From assembly GCF_029840925.1 (NCBI RefSeq), contig NZ_JAOCDM010000026.1:1-53690 (forward strand): a stretch of 53,690 nt of DNA, written 5' to 3'. The translations under genes were made by a program, and so were the position numbers. Under the pieces are notes generated by a model, which saw only the letters and a program-made list of their open reading frames with translations, was not told the origin of the DNA and made no database searches. The stretch's first letter is position 1. The number at the start of each line of letters is the position of its first letter. This DNA is from Pseudomonas sp. GD03858 (GTDB taxonomy: Bacteria > Pseudomonadota > Gammaproteobacteria > Pseudomonadales > Pseudomonadaceae). Positions 16,526 to 25,206 of this stretch are shown here, one piece after another.

Positions 16526-17863
16526 TCAACGCTCGCCGCGACGGCGCAGTTCGTTGGCGTTGAACAGCTTGTCGCTGACCCGACCCTGCAGGCCGGCCGT
16601 GAGGTCCAGGGCTGCGCCTTCCTGGGTGAAACCGTCGGCGATGTAACGCCGGGCGATCAGGTCATAACTGACGTACTCGAAGCTGGTGCAGGCCTGGATC
16701 CCAGGATCGGCCCACAGGCTGCCCTCCTGCACACGCCAGAGATTGCCTTTGGCGTCATACATGTCCACGTGCAAGAGGCTCCAGCTGTCCTCGTCGAAAT
16801 AGAACACGCGCTTGGCGAACGAGTGGCGCTTGTCGGCCTTGACCGTGGCCTCGACCACCCACACCCGGTGCTTTTCATAGCGCTGCACGTCGCGGTCCAG
16901 GTACCGCTCGCCGATCAGCTTGTCGTAGGTGTTGCGCTTGTCCACCAGACGGTAGGAGTTGTATGGCACCACCATCTCGCGCTTGCCGACCAACTTGAAG
17001 TCGTAGCGGTCCAGGGCGCCGGTGAACATGTTGATCTGGTCGACGAAGTACAGGTTGTCGGAGCCAGCAATCGGATTGTCGTAAGCGAAGGTCGGCGCCT
17101 GGCGCACGCGGCGCTGGCCGGGGAAGTAGATCCAGGCGTTCTGCGGCTGGTCCAGGCGCGCGTGCACCAGATACATTTCGCCGGCGCGAGAAGATGGCGA
17201 CTGGATGTCGTAGAGCAGCTTGGCCTCGATGTTGTCGGTGTCCGCTGGTGCTTTTACCGCCGGGTCGTTGTAGGGGTAGTACTCGCTGGCCCATTGGCGG
17301 ATCTCGGTAAGCCCGCCACCGGACTCGCGGCGCAGGAACGAGATCTCTGCCTTGCGGCCCTTGGCCATGTAGCGCAGCTTGTAGTTCCACAACACCTCGA
17401 TGCCGCTTTTCGGTTGCGGGAACGGTACTGCCGCCCCGGCGGCGCGCTCCAGGCGCCAGCCATCGGCGCCGATGCTGGCCTGGCCGGCAAATTCCTCAGT
17501 GCGCTTGGCCACCTCGGCCGGGATCGCACAGCTGCGGCGGGTCGGGTACACGTCCAGGCGGTAGCCTGGGTATGCCTTGATCAGCGCTACCTGTCCTTCC
17601 GGCAACTGAGCCTGGTACTGAGCGACGTTGTTGGCCTCGATCGAATACAAGCGCTTGTCAGCGGCATAAGGGTCGCCATGGCCCGGCGCCCAGCCAGCCG
17701 GTGCCTGGGTGAGGCCGCCGGTCCAGGCGGGAATGCTGCCATCGGCGTTACCGGCTTTGTCGGCACCCGTAGGCGTTAGCTCAGCGAATGCCGTGAGAGA
17801 GGTGGTTGTACCGAGCAGCGCCAACAGCGCGCCACCCAACAGGGACAAGGGGCGTGGTTTCAT
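16526..17863 (-). CDS. DUF1329 family exported protein
   Basis: A 445-residue protein with signal peptide (MKPRPLSLLGGALLALLG... cut near AFA). The mature N terminus has the family pattern LTPTGADKAGNADGSIPAW, followed by LTQAPAGWAPGHGDPY. DUF1329 proteins are predicted LolA-like periplasmic lipid or hydrophobic-ligand carriers. AAGGAAAAG precedes ATG 17863. This is the first gene of the proposed twelve-gene operon; a terminator for the upstream FAD gene lies at about 17928-17950, so its promoter should be in the 65 bp or so between. Confidence 0.9.
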   Translation of the reverse strand: MKPRPLSLLGGALLALLGTTTSLTAFAELTPTGADKAGNADGSIPAWTGGLTQAPAGWAPGHGDPYAADKRLYSIEANNVAQYQAQLPEGQVALIKAYPGYRLDVYPTRRSCAIPAEVAKRTEEFAGQASIGADGWRLERAAGAAVPFPQPKSGIEVLWNYKLRYMAKGRKAEISFLRRESGGGLTEIRQWASEYYPYNDPAVKAPADTDNIEAKLLYDIQSPSSRAGEMYLVHARLDQPQNAWIYFPGQRRVRQAPTFAYDNPIAGSDNLYFVDQINMFTGALDRYDFKLVGKREMVVPYNSYRLVDKRNTYDKLIGERYLDRDVQRYEKHRVWVVEATVKADKRHSFAKRVFYFDEDSWSLLHVDMYDAKGNLWRVQEGSLWADPGIQACTSFEYVSYDLIARRYIADGFTQEGAALDLTAGLQGRVSDKLFNANELRRRGER

Positions 17864-17927
17864 GAACTTTTCCTTGCGGGATTCTTGTGGTTATCGAAAG
17901 GCAGTTCGTTGCAGGCAGCAGGTGAAA

Positions 17928-17951
17928 AAGAGGCTGCCCGGAGGCAGCCCG
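17928..17951 (-). terminator. Rho-independent terminator of the FAD oxidoreductase transcript
   Basis: Read on the minus strand: GGGCTGCC, loop TCC, GGGCAGCC, then TCTTTTT. The stem plus T tract is placed 127 bp after the stop of the FAD oxidoreductase gene and before the DUF1329 start, separating the two minus-strand transcripts. Confidence 0.75.
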
Positions 17952-18077
17952 AAAGCGTTTCCGGCTCTGCGTGACAGACAGTATTCAATGGCGCTGGGCA
18001 GCGGCTTGACCGCGTGCGCCAAGGGATTTGTCATTCGGCGCCAGGTTTGTAGGCGCGGCCAAGCCCGCGCCCACCCG

Positions 18078-19439
18078 TCAGGCCTTGAGCCCGCGCTCCT
18101 CCCACCAATCCCATGCCTTGAGCGCCTGGCGCGCGGTGCGGCCGGCCCAGCACGACAAAGTGTTGCCCGGCATCGCGATGGCCTTGCGATTGACGATCCA
18201 GAAATCGGTCAGTTCGCTTTGCCGCCCCTGCAGCAGGTCGGCGATGGTCCGTCCGTTGAGGTGGCTCAGCGCGACGCCGTGGCCGAAACAGCCCCCGGCA
18301 TAGACCATGCGCTCATCGCCGATGAAGCTGATCTCCGGCACCATGTCGGCGTTCACCGACACCGGTCCGCCCCAGCGGTAGGCGATGCGGACATCGCGCA
18401 GTTGCGGATAGAGCCACTTCAGGTGCGCCTCGCAGTGCGCCCAGGTGGCCGGCGACGGTTGTTCGTCCATGGCACTGGCGCTATAGGCCAGCACATCGCC
18501 GCCACCCATGACGATGCGACCGTCCACGGTCGGGCGGAAGTAGTGCAGCATCTGCCGGTTGTCGCCGAACGCCTCCCTGCCCCGCCAGCCCAGGCGTTGC
18601 CAGAGCGCCTCGTCCAGTGGCTCGGTGACCACCTGGTAGGTCCACAGCGGGAACTGCCGGCGCTGCAGCGCGCGCGAGCCGGGGACTTGGCGCGAATAGG
18701 CGTTGGTGGCGATCACCAGCTTGTCGGCGCTCACCTTCGCCACTGGCGTGCGCAGTACGATGCCGGCACCGCTGCTGTCGATATCGAGCACCGGCGTCGC
18801 TTCATGGATGCGCACTCCCGCGCTGGCCGCCAAGCCCTTGAGCCCGCGCACCTGCTTGCAGGGGTCGAGGTATCCGCTCTCGGTCTCGCGAATGCCGCCC
18901 AGCAGACGCGGCGAGTCGTACGCCTGGCGCAACGCGCCGCCATCGAGCCACTGCATGTCCGCCGCCAGGCCCAGCGAGTCATACAGCTCCAAGGTCTTGC
19001 CCAGCCGAGCCCTCTGCCTTGGCGAATAGCTGACCCGCAACAGCCCGGCATGGCGATAGTCCGCCTCGATGCCATGGCTGTCGATCACCTCGCGGGTATA
19101 GGCCACGGCCTTTTCCAGGTAATGGTGGGCATCGATCATCTGCTGCCGCCCCCAACGCAGCACCACCAGCTCCGGCTCCAGGCCGAACAGCTTGGTGCTG
19201 AAGCCGGCATTGCGACCGCTGGCGCCGAAACCGATCTGTGCCGCTTCCAGCACCACCACGCGGGCCCCTGGGTTGTCGCGCTTGAACTGCCAGGCCGCGT
19301 TCAAACCGGTAAAGCCCCCCCCGATCACCGCCACATCGACCTTGAGGTCTTCGCTCAGGCGGCCGTTGGGCGCATAAGCGCCGTAGCCGAGCTGCCAGAA
19401 AGAGCGGTGTTCATGCACTGCGTCGTTATTGTCGTTCAC
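18078..19439 (-). CDS. FAD-dependent amine/amino acid oxidoreductase (PuuB/DadA-like)
   Basis: A 453-residue DAO-family flavoprotein. The Rossmann FAD motif is VAVIGGGFTGLNAAWQF near residue 35, after an N-terminal extension (HRSFWQLGYGAYAPN) typical of gamma-glutamylputrescine oxidase-like and related amine oxidoreductases. GASGRNAGFSTKLF and the C-terminal VYAGGCFGHGVALSHLNGRT agree with the family. It is expected to oxidise a secondary amine or substituted amino acid in the cytoplasm, releasing an aldehyde or keto acid. It follows an AraC-type regulator gene on the same strand (91 bp gap) and ends before a terminator at about 17940. Exact substrate unknown; the amine-rich neighbourhood makes an amine-linked role plausible. 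Confidence 0.88.
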   Translation of the reverse strand: MNDNNDAVHEHRSFWQLGYGAYAPNGRLSEDLKVDVAVIGGGFTGLNAAWQFKRDNPGARVVVLEAAQIGFGASGRNAGFSTKLFGLEPELVVLRWGRQQMIDAHHYLEKAVAYTREVIDSHGIEADYRHAGLLRVSYSPRQRARLGKTLELYDSLGLAADMQWLDGGALRQAYDSPRLLGGIRETESGYLDPCKQVRGLKGLAASAGVRIHEATPVLDIDSSGAGIVLRTPVAKVSADKLVIATNAYSRQVPGSRALQRRQFPLWTYQVVTEPLDEALWQRLGWRGREAFGDNRQMLHYFRPTVDGRIVMGGGDVLAYSASAMDEQPSPATWAHCEAHLKWLYPQLRDVRIAYRWGGPVSVNADMVPEISFIGDERMVYAGGCFGHGVALSHLNGRTIADLLQGRQSELTDFWIVNRKAIAMPGNTLSCWAGRTARQALKAWDWWEERGLKA

Positions 19440-19530
19440 GCTGGATCCTCGGATTTCGCCCTTGAGAATGCGGTTGCATTCAGGGTATCGAGGGGCCAGG
19501 ACAGGTGGATTGGCCGGGGGTGCCAGATTT

Positions 19531-20535
19531 TCAGCAAGCCATGCCAGAGGCCCGCTCGGCCTGGCGGAACTGCTGCGGCGATTGTCCGGTCCAGCGACGG
19601 AACGCGCGGGTGAACGAACCGGACTCGGCGTAGCCGAGCAGCAGCGAGATCTGCGTCATCGAATAGTCCGAATGCTTCAGATAGCCCAGGGCCAGGTCGC
19701 GCCGCACCTCCTCCACCAGTACCGAGAACTCGATGTCCTGCTCCTTGAGTCGACGCTGCAAGGTACGCCGGCTCAGGCCCAGGCGCTCGCTGATTTCGTC
19801 CAGCGCAGGCACGCCGCTGGCCATGCCCAGGGCGATCATGCGGGTGACCTGGGGCAGCAACTCGTCGCTGATGCTGCGCTGCTCGCGCTCCTGCTGCAGG
19901 TACGGTTCCAGCGCCTTGAACAGGCGTTCGTTGCCGTGCGCCACCGGCAGCGCCAGGACCTCGCTGGACAGCGTGATGCGATTGGTCGGCTGACCGAAGA
20001 ACAACGGGCACATGAACAGTTGCCTGTGCATCGACACGTCCGCCGGTCGCGGGTGTTCGAAGTCCACCCGTAGCGGGCGCACCGCACTGGCGGTAATCAG
20101 TTGCAGCTGACGCAGGATCGCGGCGATGGCGAACTCGGCGTCCTGGCGCCGGTTGACCACCGTGGTGTCGGTGACCTGATAGCTGATGCGCAGTTGGCGG
20201 CCCTCGCAGCTGTAGTCGATGGACGACTCCTGAGCGAACACCACGATGTAGGTGTGCAGGGTCATCAGGGCCTTCTCCACGCTCGGCGCGCAGTGCAGGG
20301 CGTGGCCCAGGGCGCCGATATCGTCGGCTTCGGTCTGGCTGCCCAGGGTCAGGCCGACGGCGGGGTTGCGGTTGCCAGCGGCCTCCCAGAGGGCGACGTA
20401 CTGGTCGCCGGGGATTTCGATATCAGCGCGGTCCAGCAATGACAGGTCGATGCCGAGGGCGTCCAGGTGTGGCGCGAAGATCGCCTTGAAGCGGCGGAAG
20501 AAGTTTTCCGAGAGCACGGTACGGACGGATTTCAT
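19531..20535 (-). CDS. AraC-family transcriptional regulator (Arabinose_bd-like N-terminal domain)
   Basis: A 334-residue regulator. The C-terminal 100 residues hold two helix-turn-helix units, the first in ISERLGLSRRTLQRRLKEQD and the second in QISLLLGYAESGSFTRAFRR, with WTGQSPQQFR closing the domain. The N-terminal part matches the PF12625-type ligand domain common in Pseudomonas regulators such as OruR/ArgR-like proteins. It lies just upstream of the FAD oxidoreductase on the same strand and is the closest regulator to the aau-linked operon. It could control either one; which ligand it senses is unknown. Confidence 0.9.
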   Translation of the reverse strand: MKSVRTVLSENFFRRFKAIFAPHLDALGIDLSLLDRADIEIPGDQYVALWEAAGNRNPAVGLTLGSQTEADDIGALGHALHCAPSVEKALMTLHTYIVVFAQESSIDYSCEGRQLRISYQVTDTTVVNRRQDAEFAIAAILRQLQLITASAVRPLRVDFEHPRPADVSMHRQLFMCPLFFGQPTNRITLSSEVLALPVAHGNERLFKALEPYLQQEREQRSISDELLPQVTRMIALGMASGVPALDEISERLGLSRRTLQRRLKEQDIEFSVLVEEVRRDLALGYLKHSDYSMTQISLLLGYAESGSFTRAFRRWTGQSPQQFRQAERASGMAC

Positions 20536-20673
20536 GGTGTTCTTCGCAGGTGGGTTTTATGCCGAGATCCTGAACGGGCGCCGCCATGCGGCGCATCGCG
20601 GGCAGCGCCCGCTCCTACAGCATGAAGTCTACCCATGCGTGTAACCGATTGTTACTGAGATAGGGGTACATGC
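20536..20673. repeat. REP-like fragment between AraC and LysR genes
   Basis: The gap contains a REP-type stretch, GGCGCCGCCATGCGGCGC followed by GCAGCGCCCGCTCCTAC, around 20578-20619. The AraC promoter must also lie here. No gene is seen. Confidence 0.5.
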
Positions 20674-21537
20674 TCAACCTGCGAACGCCCGCACAAGATG
20701 CTCGATCACCGCTCGCACCCGTGCCGTATGGCGCAGGTCCTGGTGGGTGACCATCCACACTTCGTAGGGCTGGCTGCGCACGCACTGCGGCCAGACCCGC
20801 TGCAATCCGTCGCGCTGCCCCAGTTCCACGGGGATTTCCCCCAGGCCCAGCCCGGCGGCGATGCCCCGGCGCAGCATCATGCTGGCATTGGCCGCCAGCA
20901 CCACCCTGCCCTCGCCCATGGGCACATCCACCAGGGTCGGTTCGGCGCGATCGCGCCAGTACGGCTCGTACACCACCAGGTCGTGGCCGGCGAAACTGCC
21001 CGTCTCCGGTACGCCCCGACGCGCCAGATAGTCCGCCGAGGCGAACAGGCCCATCTGCCAGCTGGCCAGCTTGCGCAGCACCAGGTCGGGGCTGTCCGGG
21101 CGCTGGTTGCGGATGGCGATGTCGGTCTCGCGCTGCGACAGGTTGACGATCTCCGAGCTGCCACTGAGCACCACGCGCACCTCCGGGTGCTCGGCGTGCA
21201 GTTGGCGCAGCGCCGGGATGACGAACTCCAGGGCCAGGGAGTCGGTGGTGGCGATACGCACTTCGCCGGCCTGCTCGTTGTCGGTGCCACGGGTACGACG
21301 GGCCAGTTCCAGCGCCGCCTGCTCCATCTTCTGCGCCAGTTCCACCGCCACCTCGCCGATGGCGGTCAGCTGATAGCCGGCCGGCGTGCGCAGGAACAGG
21401 GTCGAGCCCAGGTCCGCCTCCAGCGCCGCCACGCGCCGGCCCACGGTGGCCTGGTCGACCCGCAACACCCTGGCGGCGCGGCGCAGGGTCTGTTCGCGGC
21501 TCAAGGCCAGCAGCATGCGGGCGTCATCCCAGTTCAC
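20674..21537 (-). CDS. LysR-family transcriptional regulator
   Basis: A 287-residue regulator with N-terminal winged helix (LRRAARVLRVDQATVGRRVA) and a LysR substrate-binding domain. I prefer the GTG start at 21537 (reading VNWDDARMLLALSREQ): GGAG lies 8 bp upstream and the protein then starts like its relatives (D/NWDD...FL). The ATG at 21570 adds eleven residues and has no ribosome site. It diverges from the quinone oxidoreductase gene across about 240 bp, the usual arrangement for a LysR regulator and its target. Inducer unknown. Confidence 0.88.
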   Translation of the reverse strand: MNWDDARMLLALSREQTLRRAARVLRVDQATVGRRVAALEADLGSTLFLRTPAGYQLTAIGEVAVELAQKMEQAALELARRTRGTDNEQAGEVRIATTDSLALEFVIPALRQLHAEHPEVRVVLSGSSEIVNLSQRETDIAIRNQRPDSPDLVLRKLASWQMGLFASADYLARRGVPETGSFAGHDLVVYEPYWRDRAEPTLVDVPMGEGRVVLAANASMMLRRGIAAGLGLGEIPVELGQRDGLQRVWPQCVRSQPYEVWMVTHQDLRHTARVRAVIEHLVRAFAG

Positions 21538-21779
21538 TCGGTGTACTCCATTGGCAAGAAACGCATTCATCGTATGGGGGAGAAACTGTCTTGCCCGCTC
21601 CCACAGGGATCGCGCCAGATTCTAAAAATTGAGCAAGGCGGTCGCTCCCATGGCCGTCGTGGCTGAAGAAAATCTGCGGCGCGGCATCGCAAAATCGCCG
21701 CGCGACCTGGCTTCGCTTGTTTCATACCCTGTGACGCAACGGCCCGAAACGGCCCTTCTTCAGAATGACAGAGGTTCGC

Positions 21780-22793
21780 ATGCGTCACATTCCCACGCAC
21801 ATGACTGCCATCGACATCACCCAGCCGGGTGAACCCGAGGTGCTGCAACCGGCCATCCACGCCACACCGCAGCCCGCCCCACGAGAGCTGCTGATCCAGG
21901 TCCACGCGGCCGGCGTCAACGGCCCGGACCTGCTGCAACGCAAGGGCCTGTACGACCCACCCGCCGGCGCGCCGGACATTCCAGGCCTGGAAATCGCCGG
22001 CAAGGTCGTGGCCATCGGCGAGCAGGTCCAGGGCTTTGCCGTCGGCGACGCGGTCATCGCCCTGGTTCCAGGCGGCGGCTACGCCGAATACGCCGTTGCC
22101 GATGAACGTACCACCGCGCACCTGCCGGAAAACCTGTCGATGATCGAGGGCGCGGCCTTGCCGGAGACCTTCATGACCGTCTGGGTCAACCTGTTCCAGC
22201 GCGGCGGCTTCAAGGCCGGCGACAGCGTGCTGATCCATGGCGGCGCATCGGGCATCGGCACCACCGCCACGCAACTGGCCAGGGCCTTTGGCGCGGCGCG
22301 TATCTTCACCACGGTCAACGGCGCCGGACAACAGGCCGCCAGCCTGGAACTGGGCGCGGACGTCGCCATCGACTATACCCGCGAGGATTTCGTCGAGCAG
22401 GTGCTGCTGCACACCGAGGGCAAGGGCGTCGATGTGATCGTCGACATCATTGCCGGCGACTACGTGGCGCGGAACTTCAAGGCCGCTGCCATGGACGGGC
22501 GCATCGTGCAGATCGGCGTGGTCAAGGGCCCGGCCCGCGAAGTCGACCTGTTTCCACTGTTGACCAAGCGCCTGACCCATATCGGCTCGACCCTGCGCGC
22601 GCGCAGCGCCGACGACAAGGCGGCGATCCTCGCTGATCTGCAGGCCAAGGTCTGGCCGCATGTGCGCAGCGGTGGGGTCAAGCCGTTGATCCACGCCACC
22701 TTCCCATTGGCGGCGGCCGGTCAGGCCCATGCGTTGATGGAATCTGGCCGGCATATCGGCAAGGTGGTGCTGAGCGTGGCGCACCCGGCCTGA
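21780..22793 (+). CDS. NAD(P)H quinone oxidoreductase, zinc-independent MDR family
   Basis: A 337-residue medium-chain reductase of the QOR/PIG3 type. GAGG lies 6 bp before ATG 21780; an alternative start is MTAIDITQPGEPEVL at 21801. The family pattern is clear: VHAAGVNGPDLLQRKGLYDP near the N terminus and the NAD(P)-binding VLIHGGASGIGTTATQLARA in the middle. No zinc-ligand cysteines are visible. It would reduce quinones or alpha,beta-unsaturated carbonyls with NADPH in the cytoplasm. Divergent from LysR; ends 5 bp before the convergent LuxR stop. Confidence 0.9.
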   Translation: MRHIPTHMTAIDITQPGEPEVLQPAIHATPQPAPRELLIQVHAAGVNGPDLLQRKGLYDPPAGAPDIPGLEIAGKVVAIGEQVQGFAVGDAVIALVPGGGYAEYAVADERTTAHLPENLSMIEGAALPETFMTVWVNLFQRGGFKAGDSVLIHGGASGIGTTATQLARAFGAARIFTTVNGAGQQAASLELGADVAIDYTREDFVEQVLLHTEGKGVDVIVDIIAGDYVARNFKAAAMDGRIVQIGVVKGPAREVDLFPLLTKRLTHIGSTLRARSADDKAAILADLQAKVWPHVRSGGVKPLIHATFPLAAAGQAHALMESGRHIGKVVLSVAHPA

Positions 22794-22798
22794 GGCGC

Positions 22799-23515
22799 TC
22801 AGTCCAGCGCACCACTGCCCAGGGCGATGCGAATCGCCTGGGCAGTGGTGGTCACGCCGAGGCGGCGCCGGGCAGCGCGCAGGTGGTTCTCCACCGTGCG
22901 CACCGACAACCCCAGGGTCGCGGCGATATCGGCCTGGCGTTGCCCGGCGGCGGTCCAGGCCAGTACTTGGCGCTCGCGTTCGGACAGCGGCCCGCCACCC
23001 TGCTCGACAGGCGCTTCCAGCAAGCGCCGGGCGTTGATGAAGGCGGCGTTGGCCAGCAAAGTCAGAGACAGGCGAGAGGCAGGCATGCCATCGATACGCA
23101 CGCCGCCCAGGCTCATGGCGCCCTCCAGGCCTGCCGGGCCGAATACCGGCACCTGCAGACCATGGATGCCTGGCCCGCTCGGCTGGCGCACCACCCGGTA
23201 ACGCTCGCCGCCGTCGACCACCTGCTTGCTCCAGAAGAACGGCTCGCGCGCCGCCAGCAGGTGGCGGGTCACCGGACAATGGCGCACATAGGTCTGCGCA
23301 TCGACCAACTGGCCATCGCCGAACCAGTCGCCTTCCACCCAGTGGATGCGCTCGACCACTTCGTCCCGCGCAGCGCTCGCGCTGAACAAGACGAAGCGGT
23401 CGTAGCCCAACGGTCGTGCGAAATTGCGCACCGCCGCCTGGATCGGCGCCAGGGTGGTGGCCTGGTCGATCTGCTGGATCGCCTGCACCAACTTGTCGAA
23501 CGTCAGCGTGCTCAC
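22799..23515 (-). CDS. LuxR-family solo regulator with autoinducer-binding-like domain
   Basis: A 238-residue protein with an N-terminal autoinducer-binding-like domain and a C-terminal LuxR helix-turn-helix ([20 protein letters not shown], then [18 protein letters not shown]). GTG start at 23515 overlaps the hchA stop (GTGA), so the two are coupled. In the ligand domain the usual Asp-Pro pair that contacts the acyl-homoserine lactone is replaced by Cys-Pro ([10 protein letters not shown]), although the later Trp (FFW) is kept. No LuxI-type synthase gene is present. It is therefore likely a solo that senses another ligand, or nothing. Confidence 0.85.
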   Translation of the reverse strand: MSTLTFDKLVQAIQQIDQATTLAPIQAAVRNFARPLGYDRFVLFSASAARDEVVERIHWVEGDWFGDGQLVDAQTYVRHCPVTRHLLAAREPFFWSKQVVDGGERYRVVRQPSGPGIHGLQVPVFGPAGLEGAMSLGGVRIDGMPASRLSLTLLANAAFINARRLLEAPVEQGGGPLSERERQVLAWTAAGQRQADIAATLGLSVRTVENHLRAARRRLGVTTTAQAIRIALGSGALD

Positions 23516-24366
23516 CCTGCGTTGGTCGCCTTGAGCAGCGCCGCCGCGGCCAGCTTGCCCAGCGCGTTGCCGGCCAGCGGGCTGTCACCGGTGAGCAGCT
23601 TGCGGTCCTGGTGGACGGCACCGGAAATCCCTTCGTTGATGATCTCGACGCCCTGGGCCTGCAGGCGCTCGCCGAACTTCCAGGTCAGGTGGCCGGGCAT
23701 GTAGCCGATGTCCGGGGTCTTGGCGTCCAGATCGTCGGGGAAGGCGCAGATCTTGTAGCCGTCGTAGAGCCTGCCACCGGCCAGCAACGCTGCCGGGCCG
23801 TGGCACAGGGTGATGACGAACTTGTCGTTGTCGGCCGCCCATTTCAGGACCTGTCCGACCTCTTCGCTCTCCGGCAGGCCGATCAAGGCGCCGTGGCCAC
23901 CGGGGATGAACACGCCGATGTAGTCGGAGTCCTTGCCCAGGGCCTGCTCAAGCACATCCGCGAGCTTGCGTGGCTGCTTGAACGCCTTCCGGTAGCGCTC
24001 GAACAGGCCGAGTACCTCGGTATCCTCGCCGGGCATGGCCCAGTACTCGAACTTGACCGGATTGCCCGACAAGGTCGCCACGTCGAAGCCGAAGCCGGCC
24101 TTGTCCAGGTGGTACATGGGCAGCAGGGTTTCCACCGGGTGGTTGCCGGTGGAGAACATCGTGCCGTTGTCGGTGAGCAGGTAGCGCTCGTCGGCGCCGA
24201 TCATCAGGACCTTCCAGCGCCCGCCCTGATAGGCATCGGGATAGTCGGCACCGCTGAGGTCGGACTTGCGCGAGGTGAATTGGCTGAGGGAGTACGGCGA
24301 AGGGAAGAAGGCATTGTCCTCGGCCGGGTCGGGGGTTGGGCGTTTGTCGTCGTTGCTGTTGGTCAT
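23512..24366 (-). CDS. hchA: Hsp31-type glyoxalase III/protein deglycase, DJ-1 superfamily
   Basis: A 284-residue protein, the same size as E. coli Hsp31. AGGAG precedes ATG 24366 ([20 protein letters not shown]). The nucleophile elbow is [14 protein letters not shown] with Cys188 and His189, and Glu80 corresponds to the acid of the catalytic site; [13 protein letters not shown] is the conserved glycine loop. The family converts methylglyoxal or glyoxal to hydroxyacids without glutathione and also acts as a holding chaperone. Aldehyde stress is plausible in an amine-oxidising strain but that link is inference. It is followed by a LuxR gene that overlaps its stop. Confidence 0.93.
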   Translation of the reverse strand: MTNSNDDKRPTPDPAEDNAFFPSPYSLSQFTSRKSDLSGADYPDAYQGGRWKVLMIGADERYLLTDNGTMFSTGNHPVETLLPMYHLDKAGFGFDVATLSGNPVKFEYWAMPGEDTEVLGLFERYRKAFKQPRKLADVLEQALGKDSDYIGVFIPGGHGALIGLPESEEVGQVLKWAADNDKFVITLCHGPAALLAGGRLYDGYKICAFPDDLDAKTPDIGYMPGHLTWKFGERLQAQGVEIINEGISGAVHQDRKLLTGDSPLAGNALGKLAAAALLKATNAG

Positions 24367-24487
24367 GGCTGTGCTCCTGTGCCTGGGGGTTGACCGGATC
24401 CATGCTAGGAGGCCACCGGATGAGCGGCAATGAGGGTTTTCCCTCAATGGCTGCCCGTGGCATCGCTACATCGGACCCCGCGGTCCT

Positions 24488-24616
24488 TGTAGGAGCGGCC
24501 TTGCCGAGACGTCGGACCGGTCGGAAAGGGCTGCACAGCAGCCCCGGCAATTTCGAGGGTGGCGCAGAACCTGGGGCCGCTGCGCGCCCCTTTCGCGACA
24601 CAAGGCCGCTCCTACA
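24488..24616. repeat. REP-type inverted repeat element, copy A
   Basis: Outer arms TGTAGGAGCGGCCTTG (24488-24503) and CAAGGCCGCTCCTACA (24601-24616) are exact inverted copies. Internal pairs such as GGAAAGGGCTG with CGCCCCTTTCGCG extend the fold. A sister element lies at 48600-48730 and a part copy at 38848-38962. It fills the gap between hchA and the mocA-like gene. Confidence 0.85.
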
Positions 24617-24642
24617 AGGGTCGCGAATGAACTCAGGGCAGT

Positions 24643-25206
24643 CTAGTCGAGCGCGGCGGGCGTATCGACGTCGCGTAATACCCCTGCGTCGTCTACCTCG
24701 ACCAGCTGCAACTGTTGCCGATGCCGTTGCAGCACCGAACGCGCCCCCTCGTCGCCGGCCATCAGGGCCAGTTCAGGCCAGTAGTTGCGCCCGAACAGCA
24801 CCGGATGCCCATTCTGTCCCTGATGACGCGGCACCACGATGAGCGAAGGGCCAGCGGTTGCGATCAGACACTGGAAGGTCGCAGGCAGGATCCACGGCAT
24901 GTCCCCCAGCACAATAGCGACCGCCTGTGCCTCGCTGTCATCCAGTGACGCAGCGCCCGCCGCCAGGCTATGGCCCATGCCCAGCCCGGCATCGAGGCCA
25001 TGGATGACTCGGCAGGCCGCTGGCAACCCCAGATCCGCGCCCCGCTCGCCCTCGCGCAGCACCACGCGCACCTCGTCGAACGCCGCCAGGGCGCGCTCGA
25101 CGCTGTGCTGCAACAGGCTGCGACCGTCGCCCAGCAAGGCTCGGCGCTTGTCCGCGCCGAAGCGCGATCCCTGGCCAGCCGCCAACATCAGCGCGACGAC
25201 GCTCAC
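24643..25206 (-). CDS. mocA: MocA-like molybdenum cofactor nucleotidyltransferase
   Basis: A 187-residue NTP_transf_3 protein with the nucleotide-binding signature ALMLAAGQGSRFGADKRRAL and VLGDMPWILPATF, and a HQGQNGHPVLFGRNYWPEL segment typical of MocA/MobA-like enzymes. MocA makes molybdopterin cytosine dinucleotide for xanthine-oxidase-family enzymes. The GTG start overlaps the xdhC stop (GTGA). It sits at the end of the operon for the molybdenum hydroxylase, so cytidylation of that enzyme's cofactor is the likely task. Confidence 0.85.
   Translation of the reverse strand: MSVVALMLAAGQGSRFGADKRRALLGDGRSLLQHSVERALAAFDEVRVVLREGERGADLGLPAACRVIHGLDAGLGMGHSLAAGAASLDDSEAQAVAIVLGDMPWILPATFQCLIATAGPSLIVVPRHQGQNGHPVLFGRNYWPELALMAGDEGARSVLQRHRQQLQLVEVDDAGVLRDVDTPAALD

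Noticed and set aside
22799..23515. A complete quorum-sensing pair
   Set aside because: No LuxI-type synthase gene is present in the window and the lactone-contacting Asp is replaced.
21567..23621. A 684-residue minus-strand frame opposite the quinone oxidoreductase and overlapping the LuxR gene
   Set aside because: It spans three better genes in other frames and contains REP-like sequence; there is no plausible product.
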